A stretch of 19,816 nt of DNA from Candidatus Dechloromonas phosphorivorans (GTDB lineage: Bacteria; Pseudomonadota; Gammaproteobacteria; Burkholderiales; Rhodocyclaceae). The notes under the pieces were generated by a model. The model was given only the letters and a program-made list of their open reading frames with translations, searched no databases and had not been told where the DNA came from. A program made the translations under genes and the position numbers. This document shows, piece after piece, positions 1-10,057 of the stretch. Location of the stretch: positions 1 to 19,816 of the forward strand of contig JADJMS010000041.1 of the NCBI GenBank assembly GCA_016709495.1. Direction: 5' to 3'. Every line of letters starts with the position of its first letter. The stretch's first letter is position 1.

Positions 1-1584
1 CTGTTGTGGTCAGGCTGTCGTCGATGCCGCTCAGCATTTCGCCGCGTTGTGCCTTGAAGCTGTTATCTTTTTCGTTAACCAGTGCGGTGATTTTTTGCCC
101 GGTTTCCGTGGCCGATTTATGGAAGTCATCGACATTCGCGCCTATCGTGACAAAGCCGAAGCCCTGTGGTGATTTGGCGTACTGCCCGGTGTAATAAGGA
201 ATGGTGGCGGCTGTGGTGAGTTTCCAGAGGCCGGAAAAGAATATGACAAAGGAGCCGGAGCCGCCATGTTCGGTTAGTACATTCCAGCCATCACATTGCG
301 GTGAGAAATTCAGGTAACGACAATCCAGTGCCACCGTGCCGGCTTTGCACGTGCTTTCGCCGGTTTTTTCTTGAGACTCTGGTCCTTGAAGAATGGCGTT
401 TCGGCCAGGAATTCATGGGCTGGTTTACCGCTCGCCTGCCATTCTGCGTAAAGGTCTTCATCCAGCCACGGTGTTTCCGGCTGGCCGGTCTGCGGGTTGT
501 AGCCAACGATGAAGTAGTCGCGTGGGTGGGAGATTGAGCGGCTTTTATGATCCCAGAGGAAAGCGTAGTTGCCCTTGATTGCATCCGAAATTGGCGTGTA
601 ACGCTCTTCGGTCGGCATCAGGCGGTCGGAAAACTGGCGAATGTGATCGTGGTCGAGTGCCAGGGTTACGTAACCGGCAATTTGCCCGTTTTTGACCATT
701 GGCGTGGCCCAGCGGACGATGCCGTGGAAGCGTTTGCCAACCGGATTTTCGGTGCCTGCATAGGCCGACTCTTCTGGCTTGAAAGGCTTGCCGGCTTTCT
801 CCAGCGTGGCGGGCAGGTAGGGGCCGATGGCTTGGGTTGGGACGTAGGCGCCGATGACGTCTGAAACGTAAATTTCACCTGGTTTGAGTTTTTTCAGTTC
901 GCTGAAGTAGGTTTCGGCACGGACAAACGTATTGTTACGGTCAACGACGTTTTTAAGAGATTTTTCTGTCAGATTGCCACTGGTAACCTTGGTTTTTTCC
1001 TGGCCATTGAGGTCAACGAAAGTAATTTCAACAAAAAGTGGGCGCTGTTCCACTTCGCCAAAATATTCCGGGGCGCGAGCGTGAAAATTTTTGGCGTTGT
1101 CCGGGAGGACGGTGCGGGTGATTTTAGCTTCCCGGGCGACGGCGTTTTCCGGTATCCAGGATTTGCCATCCTCGGCTAATTTCCAGGGGCCATGTTTGTA
1201 GAGCCTCCGTGTGTGTTCGCTCAGGAAGCGTCGAAAATTGGCTTCGGATGGTTCGATATTGCTGGCTTGCCGGATATCGCGATCACGGTCGTAGAGGAAA
1301 TCGGCAATTTCTTTTGCCGTATCGGTAGTCAGCGTTTCGATGGCTTCGCGCGAACGCAGGTCAAGCGCGCTGATTGAGTCGTCGGTGACCGTCTTGCCGA
1401 CGGTTTTGATGCTGGAAAGCATAGCCTCGGCCATATTGCTGGCCTTGGTTGATACCTCTTCTCCGAGTTGCTGCGAGGCGTGCCAGGCGTACCAAGCGAT
1501 CAGAACCAAGGGAATCATCTTGATCAGGACAAAAATGCCGATCAATTTGGCTCGTATGCCTTTGAACCAACTCTGGATTTGCAT
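1..1584 (-). CDS. Cache-type membrane sensor / probable chemoreceptor, 3' end off window, frameshifted
   Basis: The start ATG at 1584-1582 has a GGGAA ribosome site just upstream. The product opens with a short basic segment and one membrane helix (about residues 13-35, LIGIFVLIKMIPLVLIAW), then a long periplasmic region rich in conserved-looking motifs (ALDLRSREAIE, SDVIGAYVPTQAIG, TLALDHDHIRQFSDRLMP) of the kind seen in dCache/PDC sensor domains. The open frame stops at 310, but a different minus-strand frame carries on in the same style (LDCRYLNFSPQCDGW, GSFVIFFSGLWKLTTA, IPYYTGQYA, GFGFVTIGANVDDFH) to the window edge. One indel near 360-375, beside an A6 run on the coding strand, would join them. 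The output domain (methyl-accepting, kinase or phosphatase) lies off the window, so 'chemoreceptor' is inferred. The lipoprotein gene lies 29 bases upstream on the same strand and is probably co-transcribed. Confidence 0.7.
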
Positions 1585-1613
1585 CGAGTTCCCTTAGCCG
1601 ATATTGGAGCAAA

Positions 1614-2029
1614 TCAATGTTTTGCCGCGCCCTTGCTTTCTTCCTTATTTGCCGGTTTGTCCTTTTCTTCCGCCGGCTTAGCTTCTTCCTTGTTTTCGAC
1701 CGGTGTCACTGACTTTTTCTTTTTGGCGGCCCCCGGGCCTTCAGGCGGCGGTAATTGCGGGACGATGGTTTCCAGCTTGTTCTCGCGCATGTATTCGTCC
1801 ATTTCCTTCCAGCCGGAGAAAATAGAGGATTTTGGCAACCAGGTATAGATTGCGTAGCAATCCTCAATCGCCCGACCCGACTGACGGCAGCCACTGCCAA
1901 CCGCTTTGCCGTCGGGTTCGAGGCGTGCCTCTTTTTTGACGGATCTTCCAGGCCCATTTTCTGGGTGATCTGGTCGCAACCGCTCAAGGAGAGCAGGGCG
2001 ACGAAAAGGAGAGAAGTGCGCTTGATCAT
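1614..2029 (-). CDS. Small lipoprotein with Lys/Glu/Pro-rich tail, frameshifted
   Basis: The N-terminus is a lipoprotein signal (MIKRTSLLFVALLSLSGCD, lipobox LSGC), so the mature protein should be lipid-anchored in the envelope. Read in the ATG frame, sense is lost after about residue 33. Shifting by one base at the six-T run at 1932-1937 (A6 on the coding strand) gives a coherent continuation: KEARLEPDGKAVGSGCRQ, AIEDCYAIYTWLPKSSIF, GWKEMDEYMRENKLETI, then a low-complexity tail of Lys, Glu, Ala and Pro ending GAAKH. Restored length is about 138 residues. It sits directly upstream of the membrane-sensor gene in the same direction. The family was not recognised; the tail looks like a flexible or disordered segment. 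Confidence 0.6.
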
Positions 2030-2112
2030 GGCGCGAATTTTCGCACATTCATATAGTTATGGGGCAGGCGACGTTGAATTTGCCGGGTTCCGGAACAATA
2101 AAACCGTGCGGT

Positions 2113-2118
2113 TATAAT
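2113..2118 (+). promoter_or_regulatory. -10 box (TATAAT) for the ugpB-like gene
   Basis: A perfect TATAAT lies 32 bases before the ATG at 2150, with a GGAG ribosome site at 2141-2144. No convincing -35 hexamer sits at the usual spacing, so the promoter may need an activator. This 120-base region also separates the divergent lipoprotein gene. Confidence 0.4.
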
Positions 2119-2149
2119 CCGCTCTTTGCAAAAATGCTCTGGAGTGTTC

Positions 2150-3479
2150 ATGTCTTTTTACCTACGTCCTTTGGTGGCTGCTGTTGGCCTTGCGCTGGCT
2201 TTTTCCGTACAGGCTGCAAAACCAGCCAAATCAGCCAAAGCAGCTAAACCCGCTGCCAAGCAGGCTACGGCCGCTGCACCGGCACACGTTGCTTCAAGCG
2301 ATCTTGAGCTTGCCCACAACCTCGGACCGGTTGGTGAACAACATTTGCAGGCGGTGGTTGATCGTTTCAACAAGGAAACCGGCGGCACGATGAAGTTGGT
2401 GCGCCTTGAAAAGGGACAGAAACCGACCGGTTTGAACTTGATGCGTCGCTACGACATGGCCGAAGTACTGGCGCATCCGAAGAGCTTTGTGCCGCTCTAC
2501 GAAATGATGGCGAAGGCTGGCGAGCCACTCAATATGAGCGATATGTCGGTCGATCTGAAGGCTGGCGTGGTTGATGCCAAGGGCCGCCTGGTGGCTTTGC
2601 CGCTGGCGTACTCGACACCGGTTTTGTTCTTCAACAAGACCGCATTCCGCAAAGCCAAGCTGGACCCGGATCAGCCGCCGAAGACCTGGTTTGAAATGCA
2701 GGGCATGCTCGACAAGTTGCAGGAGGCTGGATTCACCTGCCCGTACACAACCTCTTGGCCGGTTTGGGTGCATATCGATAACATGAGTGCCGTCTCCGGC
2801 GTACCCTCAATGACCGAGAAGGGCGCGCTGGTCTTCAACGGCCTGCCACAGGTCAAGCACATGGCGATGATGACAACCTGGGTCAAGGCCGGTTATTTCA
2901 AAACCTTTGGGCGTCGTGATGAAGCTAGCGCCAAGTTCGAGAATGGCGAATGCGCGATGATCACTACTGATTCACGCGAAGCCGTTGATTTCCGCGAAGC
3001 CAAGGGCGTTGAACTGGGTGTTGCACCTTTGCCTTTCCACGATGATGTCTATGGTGGTCGTCAGCACACACTGGCCGATGGTGCATCCTTGTGGGCTGGC
3101 GCTGGTCAGTCTGCAACTCAGTCCAAGCAGGCGGCAAAATTTGTCAGTTTCCTGCTGAAGCCTGAGATGCAGGTTGAGCTGGTGCGCATTTATGGCCAGA
3201 TGCCACTGACGCCGGCAGCACGTGCTGCTGCACGCAGCAAAATTTTGAAAAACGAGGACGAAACGCTGCAGATCGCTTACGCCTCGCTTAACGGCAAAGG
3301 CGCAGAGCCCTGGCGTGCGCGCAGCCAACATCGACCCGGTGCGCATCATCGCCAATGAAGAACTTGAAGCCGCCTGGGCTGACAAGAAGCCGCCGAAGGC
3401 CGCGCTTGATGCTGCTGTTCATCGCGGCAATGCGGTGCTGAACGCCAAGCCAGGTCTGAAAAAGTCGCAACCTTTCTGA
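2150..3479 (+). CDS. ugpB: UgpB-like periplasmic glycerol-3-phosphate-type solute-binding protein, frameshifted near the end
   Basis: This is a family 1 extracellular solute-binding protein. A signal peptide (MSFYLRPLVAAVGLALAFSV) is followed by an Ala/Lys/Pro-rich linker and then the binding fold. Motifs recalled from E. coli UgpB include LAYSTPVLFFNKTAFRKA, DPDQPPKTWFEM, GRRDEASAKFENGECAM and GASLWAGAG. The start at 2150 is preferred over 2126 because of the GGAG at 2141-2144. The uninterrupted frame stops at 3358, but dropping one C from the CCC at 3308-3310 restores a natural C-terminus (VRAANIDPVRIIANEEL ... KKSQPF) ending in a TGA at 3477-3479. That TGA overlaps the ATG of the phosphodiesterase gene as TGATG, strong support for the restored frame. 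Restored length is about 442 residues. No ugpA, ugpE or ugpC permease or ATPase gene is nearby, so the transporter must be completed from elsewhere or the protein has another role. Confidence 0.75.
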
Positions 3480-4207
3480 TGCAACTAACGCTGCCGCGCT
3501 GGTTTGCCCATCGCGGTGGCGGTAGTCTGGCGCCGGAAAATACCTTGGCGGGCATCCGTCTGGCGGCCAGCCTTGGCTATAAGGCAGTCGAATTTGATGT
3601 GATGTTGAGTGGGGACGGCACGCCCGTCCTGATTCATGATGAAACGCTGGAGCGCACGACCAACGGCTCCGGCTCCGTTAGCGCTACGCCCGATAGCGAG
3701 TTGTTTGTGCTCGATGCCGGTGGTGGTGAGCCGATTCCAAACTTTGTGGAAGCTGCTGCGCTATGTTGCCAGTTAGGCTTGCTGGCCAATATTGAAATCA
3801 AGCCGGCGGCAGGCTACGAAATCGAGACAGCGACACGGGTTGCTGTGCTGGCCGCCAATCTCTGGCGTGACACAGCTATTCAGCCGCTGATCTCCTCTTT
3901 CTCGCTCGAGGTGCTGGAAGTTGCCCGGGATCTGGCACCGCAAATTCCACGCGGCATTCTATTTGAAGCGGTGCCGCGTGATTGGCTGGTCGAAATGAAA
4001 CGGCTGCAAGCGCTAACCTTGCACTGTTGTGCTGATTTGCTGACTGATGCCGTGCTCGATCAAGCGGCAGCACTGCATATTCCCGTCTTGTGTTACACGG
4101 TTAACTCGCCAACACAGGCGAAAATTCTGCTTCAGCGCGGTGTTGCAGCTATGTTTACAGATCGCCTCGATCTGTTTGCCGACGAAACATCTACTTACAA
4201 ACGCTAA
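3479..4207 (+). CDS. ugpQ: Glycerophosphodiester phosphodiesterase (UgpQ-like)
   Basis: This is a GDPD-family enzyme of 242 residues that cleaves glycerophosphodiesters to glycerol-3-phosphate and an alcohol. The N-terminus shows the family signature: WFAHRGGGSLAPENT (catalytic His-Arg), then AVEFDVMLSGDGTPVLIHD (metal-binding Glu and Asp, second catalytic His) and LERTTNGSG. Further hallmarks are NIEIKPAAGYE and the C-terminal CYTVNSPTQAKILLQRGV and MFTDR. There is no signal peptide, so it should act in the cytoplasm like E. coli UgpQ. The ATG overlaps the stop of the ugpB-like gene, pointing to translational coupling and a shared role in scavenging glycerophosphodiesters. Confidence 0.88.
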   Translation: MQLTLPRWFAHRGGGSLAPENTLAGIRLAASLGYKAVEFDVMLSGDGTPVLIHDETLERTTNGSGSVSATPDSELFVLDAGGGEPIPNFVEAAALCCQLGLLANIEIKPAAGYEIETATRVAVLAANLWRDTAIQPLISSFSLEVLEVARDLAPQIPRGILFEAVPRDWLVEMKRLQALTLHCCADLLTDAVLDQAAALHIPVLCYTVNSPTQAKILLQRGVAAMFTDRLDLFADETSTYKR

Positions 4208-4285
4208 CATTCAGAAGGCTGATTTTTCCATTGTCTCCGGGTTAAATGCGTTTCAGGGAATTCACCCGGGAATGAGGAGATCAAC

Positions 4286-4644
4286 ATGAAAATCGTCAAC
4301 AAAGCCTTCTTCGCTCTCTGCGTCGTGTTACCACTGGCGGCAGGTGCGCAGACCAATACGCCGCGTGTCGATCAGCGCGAAGCCAATCAGGAGGCGCGTA
4401 TTCAGCAAGGCGCGGCTTCAGGCAGCCTGACCCAGAAAGAGACCATGCGCCTGGATAATGGCCAGCAGCGCGTACAAAATATGGAGATGCAGGCCAAGGC
4501 TGATGGTGTGGTCAGCAAACAGGAAAGACACCAGCTTCATCATGCGCAGGAGGTGCAAAGCCGTCATGTTCCAAACAGAAGCATGATCGCCAGCACGACT
4601 ATAATCACAATGGACGTAACGATCATCGGCCACGCCGCGGTTGA
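4286..4644 (+). CDS. Small exported Gln/Arg/His-rich protein, frameshifted
   Basis: A GAGGAGA ribosome site at 4274-4280 precedes the ATG. The signal peptide (MKIVNKAFFALCVVLPLAAG, cut after GAQ) leads a mature part with a repeated pattern: VDQREANQEARIQQGAASG, LTQKETMRLDNGQQR, VVSKQERHQLHHAQEVQSRH. The open frame runs to 4738, but from about 4567 it no longer resembles the rest. Adding one T at the GTTCC near 4568 gives the expected tail SKQKHDRQHDYNHNGRND ending PRRG and a stop at 4642-4644, just before the terminator hairpin. Restored length is about 119 residues. It belongs to a group of small periplasmic proteins common in betaproteobacteria, with no function known to me. Confidence 0.6.
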
Positions 4645-4663
4645 TTGCTCTTGCCCCCCGATG

Positions 4664-4690
4664 AAACCCGCCCTCCGGCGGGTTTTTCTT
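4664..4690 (+). terminator. Rho-independent terminator
   Basis: A perfect 9-bp inverted repeat, AAACCCGCC (4664-4672) and GGCGGGTTT (4677-4685), encloses a CTCC loop and runs into a T-rich tract. It ends transcription of the small exported protein gene 20 bases after its restored stop and insulates alaS. Confidence 0.9.
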
Positions 4691-4737
4691 TTAAAATTGC
4701 GGGATTCAAACTCACCGCCATTTAGGGCAGCCAGCTA

Positions 4738-7355
<2,618 letters not shown>

Positions 7356-7359
<4 letters not shown>

Positions 7360-7664
7360 GATCAGCATTCATTGCGTTGATTCTGGTTTTGGCTGCGGGG
7401 CAATGCGCCGCAGCCGACTTGGATCGCACGCCAGTAGAGGCTGTTACGGTCGACGGTCAAAAAGTCCGACTTTTCCCAAACGGACGCTGGGAATTTCTGG
7501 ATTCAGCGAAAGCAGCCGAAGCGCAGCAATTGGCTGCACAGTACCCGGAGAACAAAACGCGTCCGATTGAAGCGCAGGGCGGTTTGTTTGGTGGTTTCGG
7601 GCGGACCATCATGCCCGGGGACAAGGATTACAACCGAGGTACATTGAATCCAAAGTCACGTTGA
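7356..7664 (+). CDS. Small exported protein of unknown function
   Basis: This 102-residue product has a clear signal peptide (MRSAFIALILVLAAGQCAAA) and a mature part with VTVDGQKVRLFPNGRWEF. That pattern of a basic residue, short beta strands and a GxW turn recurs in small periplasmic domains of unknown function. The tail is Gly-rich (GGLFGGFGRTIMPGD). The start is TTG at 7356, overlapping the alaS stop, so it is probably translated from the alaS message by coupling. An inverted repeat shortly after its stop may terminate both genes. Confidence 0.7.
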
Positions 7665-7680
7665 TTGCTGTGCTTAACTC

Positions 7681-7708
7681 AGCCAGGATATTCTGACTGG
7701 CTTAATTT
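7681..7708 (+). terminator. Possible terminator between convergent genes
   Basis: AGCCAG (7681-7686) and CTGGCT (7697-7702) form a 6-bp stem with a 10-base loop, followed by TAATTTT on the plus strand. It sits between the convergent plus-strand alaS transcript and the minus-strand lipoprotein gene. The stem is short, so confidence is modest. Confidence 0.4.
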
Positions 7709-7938
7709 TCGACCTTGCGCCAGCCCCTGGCTTGCAGGCAAGTGTGCATTTTACGCACGCTGGCTTGAGTCACCATGCCGTCGGTGCCTGAATAACTCTG
7801 GACCTTGCAGTTTTTCTCATCCAGCGTGTAATCATCATCGCTGGCGCCGTGCTTTTCCCAATGCCAGGAGGCGCAACCGACAAGGCAGAGGGAGCTGGCG
7901 AGTAGAAAGCTGTAAAACCTACCGCGCCAAGTGCACAA
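7702..7938 (-). CDS. Small lipoprotein
   Basis: With the TTG at 7938 as start, the product is 78 residues and opens with a lipoprotein signal (RGRFYSFLLASSLCLVGC, lipidated Cys about residue 22). The mature part includes ASWHWEKHGASDDDYTLDE and a C-terminal VRKMHTCLQARGWRKVEN. A short lipoprotein with a late Cys and a 'C.......GW' ending resembles small envelope lipoproteins of proteobacteria, but I cannot name the family. The frame is open further upstream to 8052, but that stretch overlaps the upstream gene and lacks a signal, so the shorter form is preferred. It starts 4 bases after the stop of the upstream gene. Confidence 0.6.
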   Translation of the reverse strand: MCTWRGRFYSFLLASSLCLVGCASWHWEKHGASDDDYTLDEKNCKVQSYSGTDGMVTQASVRKMHTCLQARGWRKVEN

Positions 7939-7942
7939 TTGG

Positions 7943-8185
7943 TCAGTAATTATTTCTGGCGCGGTCGAATATTTCGGCGGCTTGATCAAGTAGCGGATTG
8001 CTGGCAGTTTGGTCGCGTGAGTGACTGCCAAAAAGTCTTTCCCATTCTGCATCCGAAATCATGCTTTCTTCAATCGATGGCAAGCGGCGTTCAGCACGGC
8101 GACGTCGTTCACAGCACCCACGTGGCGGTCCTGAATCATCAAGGCGTTGGTCATTGCGCACCCGGCGGTCAGCGGTTTGAGGCAT
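7943..8185 (-). CDS. Small Arg-rich hydrophilic protein, unknown function
   Basis: The ATG at 8185 has GGAG six bases upstream and is preferred over the ATG at 8197. The 80-residue product starts MPQTADRRVRNDQR and is strongly basic in the first half (CCERRRRAERRLP), then acidic and helical (ISDAEWERLFGS, LLDQAAEIFDRARNNY). It has no signal or membrane segment. It resembles small conserved hypothetical proteins of the Rhodocyclales from memory only. The downstream lipoprotein gene follows by 4 bases. Confidence 0.55.
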   Translation of the reverse strand: MPQTADRRVRNDQRLDDSGPPRGCCERRRRAERRLPSIEESMISDAEWERLFGSHSRDQTASNPLLDQAAEIFDRARNNY

Positions 8186-8281
8186 GATTTTCTCCATGTC
8201 AGCATTTTCATGACGATAGTCCTGCGCGTTGCTTTGCGCAACCCGGCAAGGCTAATAAGAGATTGCAAAGAAAATGGGGGA

Positions 8282-8356
<75 letters not shown>

Positions 8357-8361
8357 AACTT

Positions 8362-8437
8362 TGGTGCGTCCTGACGGGCTCGAACCGCCGACATTCTGCG
8401 TGTAAGGCAGACGCTCTACCAACTGAGCTAAGAACGC
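8362..8437 (-). tRNA. tRNA-Val (anticodon TAC)
   Basis: A 76-base cloverleaf with encoded CCA. The acceptor GCGTTCT pairs with AGGACGC with one G-T pair. The anticodon stem TCTGC/GCAGA holds loop CTTACAC, and the T arm is GGCGG-TTCGAGC-CCGTC. Only 5 bases separate it from tRNA-Thr. Confidence 0.95.
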
Positions 8438-8532
8438 ACGTATCAAAAGTGGCCACACATTCACACTAAGTGAGAGCCATCAAGACAAGGTTAAATCTAT
8501 TCGACTGCGCCAAGTACTTGATTCTTGATAAC

Positions 8533-8617
8533 TGGTGCCCCGGGCCAGACTCGAACTGGCACACCTTTCGGCGGCGGATTTTGAATCCGCTGCGTCTACC
8601 GATTCCGCCACCGGGGC
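8533..8617 (-). tRNA. tRNA-Leu (anticodon CAA)
   Basis: An 85-base class II tRNA with a long variable arm and encoded CCA. The acceptor GCCCCGG pairs with CCGGGGC, the anticodon stem GCGGA/TCCGC holds loop TTCAAAA, and the T arm is GCCAG-TTCGAGT-CTGGC. It is the first gene of the tRNA run, 95 bases before tRNA-Val. Confidence 0.95.
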
Positions 8618-8629
8618 AACGAAGGCAGC

Positions 8630-8658
8630 ATTATCCACGAATCACTTCTTTGGTTCAA
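8630..8658 (-). promoter_or_regulatory. Sigma-70 promoter for the tRNA run
   Basis: On the minus strand, TTGAAC (8658-8653) and GATAAT (8635-8630) are separated by exactly 17 bases. Transcription would begin just before the tRNA-Leu 5' end at 8617. The -35 half lies inside the last codons of the Rap1a-like gene. Confidence 0.6.
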
Positions 8659-9043
8659 GCTGATCTGCACAAGGAAATGTTTTTGATAGTGCGGCGGCGA
8701 CCAAAGTAGCCGTGCTTAAGGTGCTTTTAGGCGGTGTGCGCTCAAGGTGAGCGAGGACCGAACGGACTAGCCGATAGGGCAAATCCTTGTCTTTGGGCAG
8801 GCAGATGGCGTTGAGTGTAACGCCGACTTTTTCTGCCAGGTAGTCGCTGACCGCGTAACCATCGGCGAAGCCGGCAACGTAGGCCATGCAGCGCGCACCG
8901 CGTATCGACTGGTAGGGATCGGCGTTGGCTTTGGCGGCGTAGAACTCTTCAGCCGCCAGGCAATCGCCGTGCAGTTCGTCAGCCGTGTAGGCGTGGGCGC
9001 TCAGGCTGAAAGATGCTGCAATCAGGCAGAGCCAGCGGTTCAT
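8642..9043 (-). CDS. Rap1a/Tai-like small exported protein
   Basis: The product is 133 residues: a signal peptide (MNRWLCLIAASFSLSAHA) and a mature domain with YTADELHGDCLAAEEF, GARCMAYVAGFADGY, LNAICLPKD and a terminal TFPCADQLEPKK. Four spaced Cys and the Y..GF..G motif suit the Rap1a/Tai family of small periplasmic proteins; some members are immunity proteins of type VI secretion systems, many are orphans. No effector is adjacent. Its ATG overlaps the cobA stop (ATGA), so the two genes are translationally coupled. A longer open frame to 9247 overlaps cobA and lacks the signal peptide. Confidence 0.75.
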   Translation of the reverse strand: MNRWLCLIAASFSLSAHAYTADELHGDCLAAEEFYAAKANADPYQSIRGARCMAYVAGFADGYAVSDYLAEKVGVTLNAICLPKDKDLPYRLVRSVLAHLERTPPKSTLSTATLVAAALSKTFPCADQLEPKK

Positions 9044-9801
9044 TGCTCGAACCAGTTCAGTTTTTCGTGCAATTTGGTCACGCTGCCAACGATGATCAGC
9101 GCCGGCGGCTTGATTGCCGACTCTGCTATGCGATTCGGCAAGGTGCCGAGTGTGGCGAGCAAGGTTTGCTGATCGGGTTGCGTTCCGTTGCGGACAACGG
9201 CGGCCGGCGTCATGGAAGGCAGGCCGTGAGCGATCATTTGTCGGCAAATTTCAGCTGCTGCGCCTATGCCCATGTAGAAAACCACGGTTTGTTTGGGGCG
9301 GGAAAGTGCCTGCCAATCAAGGTTGACCGTGCCGTCCTTAAGGTGGCCGGTAACGAAAGTGACGGCTTGGGCGTGATCGCGATGGGTAAGTGGAAAGCCG
9401 GCATAGGCGGCACAACCGGCAGCAGCCGTGACGCCCGGTACGACTTCAAAGGGAATGCCTGATTCAGCGAGGGTTTCAAGCTCTTCGCCGCCGCGCCCAA
9501 AGATAAAAGGGTCGCCGCCTTTCAGCCGAACGACAGATAGCTTTTCATTGGCCAGATCAACCAACAACTGATTAATGGAGTCCTGCGGCAATGTGTGGTT
9601 TGAGGCTTCTTTGCCGGCGTAAATGCGTCGTGCATCGGAGCGGGCAATGGCCATGATGGCATCGCTTACTAAATGGTCATAAACCAGAGCGTCGGCTTGG
9701 GCAATCAATCGGGCGGCCTTGATGGTCAGAAGTTCGGGGTCGCCGGGGCCGGCGCCTACCAGCCAGACTTTGCCGGATTCGAGTTTGGTTGAATTGTTCA
9801 T
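9040..9801 (-). CDS. cobA: Uroporphyrinogen-III C-methyltransferase (CobA/NirE type)
   Basis: This SAM-dependent enzyme methylates uroporphyrinogen III at C2 and C7 to precorrin-2, the branch point to siroheme and heme d1. Signature motifs are present: VWLVGAGPGDPELLTIKA near the N-terminus, ADALVYDHLV, VRLKGGDPFIFGRGGEE, VPGVTAAAGCAAYAGFPLTHR and TVVFYMGI. It has the single methyltransferase domain of CobA/NirE, not the longer CysG fusion. With the ATG at 9801 it has 253 residues; in-frame ATGs at 9816, 9828 and 9855 are possible but add no recognisable sequence. Being divergent from nirS across a shared FNR-type box, it probably serves heme d1 synthesis as NirE. Confidence 0.92.
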   Translation of the reverse strand: MNNSTKLESGKVWLVGAGPGDPELLTIKAARLIAQADALVYDHLVSDAIMAIARSDARRIYAGKEASNHTLPQDSINQLLVDLANEKLSVVRLKGGDPFIFGRGGEELETLAESGIPFEVVPGVTAAAGCAAYAGFPLTHRDHAQAVTFVTGHLKDGTVNLDWQALSRPKQTVVFYMGIGAAAEICRQMIAHGLPSMTPAAVVRNGTQPDQQTLLATLGTLPNRIAESAIKPPALIIVGSVTKLHEKLNWFEQ

Positions 9802-9881
9802 AGTCGTTTCGCGCATTAGGACGGCCATCCTAATGCCGGTTGCTGTGTCTGCCAATAGTGGTCCTTGTGCTTATTTACTGG

Positions 9882-9898
9882 ACTACTACCAAAGTAGT
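9882..9898. promoter_or_regulatory. Short dyad in the cobA-nirS intergenic region
   Basis: ACTAC (9882-9886) and GTAGT (9894-9898) flank a 7-base spacer, inside the probable cobA leader. It could be an operator half-site pair or a small hairpin; no specific regulator is suggested. Confidence 0.25.
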
Positions 9899-9960
9899 GG
9901 TTGTGTAGTTACAAATAAGTATAAGCTGTTGAATGTTAATGATTCCTTAAGTTGCAAAAA

Positions 9961-9974
9961 TTGATTGTTATCAA
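9961..9974. promoter_or_regulatory. FNR/DNR-type box controlling nirS (and possibly cobA)
   Basis: The sequence is TTGAT-TGTT-ATCAA, a perfect match to the FNR/DNR/NNR consensus with symmetric half-sites. Its centre lies about 90 bases before the nirS ATG. An activator bound at about -41.5 would place the nirS start of transcription near 10009. On the other strand the same box stands about 165 bases before the cobA start, with a weak TAACAT -10-like hexamer at a fitting distance. CRP/FNR-family control of nirS by low oxygen or nitric oxide is well established; its use here is inferred. Confidence 0.8.
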
Positions 9975-10057
9975 GGATGCCGTTTCTATACAGGTTCAAC
10001 CTAGCGTGCATCGTGCTTGGGGGATTGAGCGCGCTTATCTTTGTCCTAGGAGGAAGT

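Noticed and set aside
8221..8262. Terminator after the tRNA run
   Set aside because: GTTGC/GCAAC gives only a 5-bp stem with no T tract on the minus strand.
8642..9247. 201-codon form of the Rap1a-like gene
   Set aside because: The extra N-terminus lies in cobA's coding sequence; the start at 9043 has a signal peptide and couples to the cobA stop.
9965..10057. N-terminal extension of NirS
   Set aside because: It would put 31 residues before a clear signal peptide; the ATG at 10058 has a strong AGGAGG site.
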